The notes under the pieces were generated by a model. The model saw only the letters and a list, made by a program, of their open reading frames with translations, had not been told where the DNA came from and searched no databases. The position numbers and the translations under genes were made by a program. Below are positions 59,335 through 64,000 of a DNA stretch of 64,000 nucleotides, one piece after another. Positions within the stretch are counted from its first letter, which is position 1; the number at the start of each line of letters is the position of its first letter. Source of the DNA: Heterohyrax brucei (Eukaryota; Chordata; Mammalia; Hyracoidea; Procaviidae); the NCBI GenBank assembly GCA_028571685.1, contig CM053140.1:24471501-24535500 (forward strand). Reading direction: 5' to 3'.

Positions 59335-59817
59335 ATACGTTGTGGCTGTTGTTAGGTGCCATTGAGTCAGTTCCATCTCATAATGACCCTATGCACAACA
59401 GAACAAAACACTGTCTGGTCCTGCACCATGCCCACAACCAGTTTTGTGCTTAAGCCTGATGCTGCAGCCAATTGTGTTGAGGTTCTTCTTATTTTTTGAC
59501 GGTCCTCTAACTTCACCAAACGTGATATCCTTCTCCAGGGACTGACCCCTTCTGATAACGTGTCCAAAGTGAGACACAGTTTTACCATCCTTTCTTCTAA
59601 GGAGCATTCTAATTGAACTTGTTCCCAAAGAAATTTGTTAGTTGTTTTGCCAACCCACAGCACATTTAATATTCTTCACCAACACAATACACAGGTAACA
59701 ATTCTTCTTTGGTCTTCCTGTTCATCATCTAGCTCTCACATGTATATTAGGCAACTGAAAACATCATGGCTTGAGTCAGGTGCACGCCAGCCTTTAAGGT
59801 GAAATCTTTGCTTTTTG
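59335..59817 (-). mobile_element. RTE 3' fragment
   Basis: Tail 'ggctgttgttaggtgccatt' then about 450 bases of the C-terminal coding region, broken. It is cut at 59817 by an LTR and does not visibly resume beyond it. Confidence 0.8.
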
Positions 59818-60305
59818 TCCTGGATTGAACTGTGTTTCCCAAAAAATGCTGTGTAGCAACTTGACCATGATTTCTGGTACTCTGTGATGTTCCTATGCAT
59901 TGTAAACCCTGCCTCTATGATGTTAACCAAGGAGGATGGGTGGCAGTTGTGCCAGTCGACAGGACTCAATCTGTAAGACTGTATCGTGCCTTGAGGCAAT
60001 CTTTTGGGATATAAAAGAAAGGAAAATAAGCAAAGAGTTGGGGACCTCAGACCATCAGAGAAGAAACTGTGTCAGGAGCACAGTGCATTGTTTGGACCCA
60101 GAAGTCCCAGTGCCTCAGAAACTCCCAGCCCAGAGGAAGACTGACAACAAGGACCTTCCTCCAAAGCCAACAGAGAAAGATTTACCCTGGAGCTGATGCC
60201 CTAAATTTGGACTTGCAGCCTACTGTACTGTGACAAAATAAGTTTCCCTTTGTTAAAGTCATCCAATTACGGTATTTCTTTTAAAGCAACACTAGATGAC
60301 TAAGA
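59818..60305 (+). mobile_element. MaLR-type solo LTR
   Basis: Same family as 25784-26274 ('tcctggattgaactgtgttt' to 'actagatgactaagaaacag'). The first bases have eroded. Inserted at the end of the RTE fragment. Confidence 0.8.
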
Positions 60306-60309
60306 AACA

Positions 60310-60560
60310 GGGATGCAAACAGGTACTGACACACCAACATTCACTGCAGCACCATTTATGACAACCAAAAGATGAAAACAGTTCAATCATCAACAGATAA
60401 ATGGATAAACAAAATACAGTATAGCCACATAATGGGATATTACTCATTTGTTAAAATGAAGTGCTGATAAATGCTACAACATGGATGAACTTTTAAAATA
60501 CGATCCTAAGTGAAGTAAGTCAGATAAAAAAGAAAAACTACTACATGATCCCACCACAGG
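60310..60560 (+). mobile_element. L1 3'-region fragment
   Basis: Sense L1 ('cattcactgcagcaccattt', 'gctacaacatggatgaactt', 'aagtgaagtaagtcagataa'). Confidence 0.75.
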
Positions 60561-61062
60561 TAGTTCTCAGCATGTGACATATTCAAGTCTTGAAGAACAG
60601 CACTTTTGACAGTCTGTTTTCTAATACATTGTTAGTTAATGTACTACATACAGTGTTGCAGCACATAAAGGATCCTACAGGCAATTCGTGCTAATTTCCT
60701 GACTAGAGATGCTATCCTCATTCCCAGGGATAATCCATATGATCTAGAACTTTACACAAATGAAGTTACTGCAACTAATAAAATGCCAATATCATCTAGT
60801 TTTTTCCAGATGTGTTTATGCATGTATACGTATGTTGAAATACATCTATAAGTTTATATGTAATGTTTCTAACCACAAAAACGAAGACCAGATTTATAAG
60901 AATACTGATAATAAAAGTCGTAATAATCAAAACTAAAAGAAGAGGCATTCAGCTTAAGTTAGAATCAATTTAGGAAAGCATCATCAGAACAGAACTTTAT
61001 CCTAAATCAATGACTACCCATACGTATTATCAAGAAGATGAACAAAACAGTGAAGGCTGGAG
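60561..61062 (+). other. No feature recognised
   Basis: AT-rich, unassigned. Confidence 0.4.
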
Positions 61063-61210
61063 CCCTGATAGTGCAGTGGTAAGACACTGGTTGCTAACCA
61101 AAATGTCGGCATTTCAAATCCACCAACTATGCCTTGGAAACCCTACAAGGCGTTTCTACTCTGTGTTACAGGGTCACTATGAATTGGAATCAATTCAATG
61201 GCAATTTCTT
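61063..61210 (+). repeat. AfroSINE
   Basis: 'ggagccctgatagtgcagtg' to 'ggaatcaattcaatggca'. Full, diverged. Confidence 0.85.
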
Positions 61211-61416
61211 AAAGTTGTTACCGAATTGTTCATGTAAAAATGGTTTAAGTAGCCAATGTTTTGTTGTAATATATGACCCTCAGCCACCACCAGCAACAAC
61301 AAAGGAAATGGAGTAACACTATAAAAAAGAGACGAAGAAAAAGAAACTCAGATTCTTGGCCTGAGTACGTGGGTGAAAGGAGAGAAACTTAGATATTGTG
61401 GAGACATATGCAGATA

Positions 61417-61530
61417 TGCATAGCCCTGGTGGCAAGTGGTTAATCCACCAGCTGCTCTTTAGAAATCCTATGGATCACAACGAGTCAGAATCCACTGGAC
61501 AGCAACAGGTTTGGTTGTTTGGGTTTATAG
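61417..61530 (+). repeat. AfroSINE, internally deleted
   Basis: Head ('catagccctggtggcaag') and tail ('actggacagcaacaggtttg') with the middle shortened. Confidence 0.8.
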
Positions 61531-61589
61531 ATGTACTTGGGTATTTCAATGATTTAATGCCAACCCCTGGAAATGGAGTATCAGACATA

Positions 61590-61855
61590 AAATCATACTG
61601 GTGAGCAATGTGCTTCTTGCCTTAAGTAGACACATGAAAGTAACTGGGCAACTCCTGTCTGGAGAGAAGATGAGAGGGCAGAGGGGGACAGGAGGTAGTT
61701 GAGTGGATATGGGAAATACAGAGTGGAAAGGAGGTGTGTGCTGTCTTAGCATAGGGAGGGCTGCTAGAGTTACACTGCAATGTACAAGTTTTTGTATGAC
61801 AAATTGACTTGGATTGTAAACTTTCACCTAAAACACAATAAAAACAGTACTTTAT
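61590..61855 (+). mobile_element. L1 3' UTR end
   Basis: 5'-truncated L1 ('aactcctgtctggagagaag' to 'aaaacacaataaaaacag'). Confidence 0.8.
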
Positions 61856-62939
61856 AAAATGATTATTACAGTGAATGAGGTACTTTTTGCAACACTAGCA
61901 TGGCTGACTCTCTAGGATCTGTTTAAGGAGTTTCATTATACATGCTTCCCATTTAGTTCTCTTTCCCAACGTTTCCTGCTCTGAAATATACCAGAGTTTT
62001 GTTCCACGATGTCATCGACCTATTACTGAGTACAGCTCTTTGGTAACTGAAATTGTACTTTAAACTACCAGCACATAGACCTGCACCAATCCTGACTTAG
62101 TGAAGCCTTAAGATCTTGGATATACATGGGGTATGTGATCACTATAAATCACTGGTTGCCTATATTAAGTTTGTTCAGCCACATCCCATTTTACAGCAGA
62201 CTTACAAGGGTTGGCCCTATTTCTCCTCACAGAAAATGATGAAAATTTCTGCCTTACAGCCAAAGAAATTCCTCAAAATGCACCTATTACTAAATATTTT
62301 CCTCCTCAATTTGGGATAAATATGGTCTTAATTGTACATTATTTATTCCAAATCATGTCTAGCCCACCTGCTCTGCCACTTCCATCCCAATCAGTCAGAA
62401 AGCAACTGCACCCCAGACTGGCTACCAAGAGCTGGGTCTCAAAGGCAGAGGTGACCAGAAAGTGGAGGTAGAGGGAAGTTTCAAGGCACAGCTCATCTAG
62501 AAGTTGCCAGACCCTGGAGCAGGCCAGGGAGAGTGGAAAGGCCAAGACTGAGCAGGAGAGTGGGAACAGTGCTCTTACACCCTGAGACAGGAGCCTGTAT
62601 GTTCACCAGATAAAGGACCAGACCAAATGCCAACAAATGCAACATTCTCCTCAGATCACAGCAAGAATGGTGCCACCAGGGGATTTCTCCTGGAGAAGTT
62701 GATACAGCTCTGGAAGCCAATCCACCTAGGACCACTGATGATTCCTCTGTGGAAGGCAGAAAATACATCTGAGTTATGTGGTGAGAACCTAATTAAGGCA
62801 TTATAAAAGTCCCAAGAAGCTCTGGGTTTCTGTTATTAGCTTGCTGCACTGGATTCACTTGTGTGAGTACATAAACGTGTGCATGTGTCCACAGAAAGGC
62901 GAATTTTCAAGGGACCCCAGAATGCAACCGACTAGATGC
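61856..62939 (+). other. No feature recognised
   Basis: About 1.1 kb without a gene signature. 62340-62790 is somewhat GC-richer with short frames in several phases and no motif I recognise. Confidence 0.4.
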
Positions 62940-63350
62940 ATGCTGAAGAACTGGGAAGAACTAAAAGACCACAATTGATGTTCCAAAGGCCTGGGGGTTC
63001 CCCTGGGAGCATGGCCCTTAGACCTGATGCTGCCTCTAATCATAAGTCATTACTGAGGTCAATTTTTTGGACAGGAAAGGAATGGCCTCAAGGATACAGA
63101 GCGACCTTATCATGTGTACACTTTATGGTTTTATGCATCTATAGGATGCCATCCTACTGGCCTCTTACTAGAGGGAAGTGGAGAGGGTGCACAGGAGGGG
63201 ACATGAAATTGTTAAGAGGTTATGACATGTACAGAAGGCAAAGGAGGAGTGTGCTGTCACTAGGCAAGGAGAGCAGAGGGAGCTGCAGATAGGCAGGCAT
63301 GTAAATTTAAATTGGACTGTACACTTTCACTTGATCACAATAAGAAAAAA
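62940..63350 (+). mobile_element. 5'-truncated L1 (3' UTR)
   Basis: Same subtype as 2458-3316 ('gggggttcccctgggagcat', 'actttatggttttatgcatc') with an A-rich tail at about 63345. Confidence 0.8.
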
Positions 63351-63465
63351 ACTGAGAAGAGGGATGTGTGCAGGGATAAGCAAGAGGGATAAGCAAAGCT
63401 TATCTAGTTTCCCACTTTGTCTCTTTAAATACGTACCAAATAAAACCTTTTTTGGGGGGGGGGCT

Positions 63466-63800
63466 TTACTAAACTCTGTAGTGTTTTTACCCTAGAACAG
63501 TTAATGGCGAGGCTGTTGAAGGGATTCTAAAGCCATGAATCCAGTCAACCTCAAGGACATCTGTACTGCGCAGCAGAAACCAGGAAAGAGGGGTCTTATC
63601 TTCTAGATACACACATTCACACTCCATGTCCCTTTGACACTGACAGGGTGTGTGTTCTTGAAAAATAAGTCTTTGCTTATTCTTTTTTGTTCTCTTCCTC
63701 AAGTTTTCATACGTTTAGCTAGGTATATTTGTTTCAAAAACTTGTTTGATTAAGGAGAATCTTTCTTAAATTTTTGTTTGATCATTTGGTGAAGTGTGAC
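63466..63800 (+). repeat. Second copy of the 5'-exon segment (exon at 63501-63647)
   Basis: Direct-orientation copy of about 6351-6690. The exon-like core 63501-63647 keeps the acceptor AG (ctagaacag), the shared start (ttaatggcg) and the shared end (actgacagg), but the donor has become gtgtgt. It lacks a nearby CpG island. It is likely the left edge of another zinc-finger unit continuing right of the window. Confidence 0.7.
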
Positions 63801-63806
63801 AGTTAC

Positions 63807-64000
63807 TGTCAAGGATTAAACCATGTCCCTCCAAAATATCCATCAACTTGGCTAAGCCATGATTCCCAGTATTGTGTGACTGATTACCATTTTGTCTGAT
63901 ATTCCCATATGTTGTAAACCTCATCTCTTTGATGTTTACGAGGTGGAATCAGTGGCAATATGTTAGTGATGCAAGACTCAATCTACAAGATTAGGTTCTG
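63807..64000 (+). mobile_element. MaLR-type LTR, cut by window end
   Basis: First 194 bases of the family ('tgtcaaggattaaaccatg', 'ggctaagccatgattcccag'). It interrupts the duplicated 5' segment. Confidence 0.8.

Overview
The window is mammalian nuclear DNA, most likely from an elephant or close proboscidean/afrotherian relative. It is AT-rich, intron-bearing and packed with retrotransposons. The diagnostic families are tRNA-derived SINEs of AfroSINE type with RTE-like tails, RTE (BovB-like) LINEs, L1 copies with a distinctive 3' UTR, MaLR-type LTRs and mariner-derived elements. The species call rests on recalled repeat families, not on a search.

The only gene with a well-supported protein is a KRAB C2H2 zinc-finger gene on the + strand. 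It has a CpG-island promoter and untranslated first exon (about 4.97-5.71 kb), a possible second untranslated exon (6391-6536), a KRAB A-box exon (28010-28133), a linker exon (29356-29503) and a zinc-finger exon (29886-31623) with four decayed and sixteen intact fingers. The product is expected to be a nuclear DNA-binding repressor. The linker resembles, from memory, the human ZNF555/ZNF57/ZNF77 group.

An inverted, decayed copy of the same gene lies on the - strand (exons at 56722-56602, 53572-53455 and 53210 to about 52190), embedded in an inverted duplication (about 27.7-32.4 kb versus 57.1-51.8 kb). A second direct copy of the untranslated exon appears at 63501-63647. The locus is therefore part of a zinc-finger cluster that grew by both direct and inverted duplication, with the next unit probably to the right of the window.

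Layout: 0-4.3 kb, an L1 complete at its 5' end but cut off in ORF2, with a second L1 nested in it; 5-6.5 kb, promoter and 5' exons; 6.5-28 kb, a large intron filled with SINEs, RTE, L1, a mariner element and a complete MaLR element; 28-32.4 kb, coding exons and 3' UTR; 32.5-51.3 kb, repeats only; 51.8-57.1 kb, the inverted pseudogene with its own insertions; 57.4-64 kb, an ERV LTR, L1/HAL1-like sequence, RTE, SINEs and the duplicated exon.

Several nested insertions have visible target-site duplications and allow relative dating. I found no rRNA, CRISPR, operon or prokaryotic feature, and no clearly new biological system. The notable points are the architecture and decay pattern of the zinc-finger pair and several unusual transposon structures. 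Family names are from recall, and repeat boundaries are read by eye, usually good to 5-30 bases unless a duplication fixes them.
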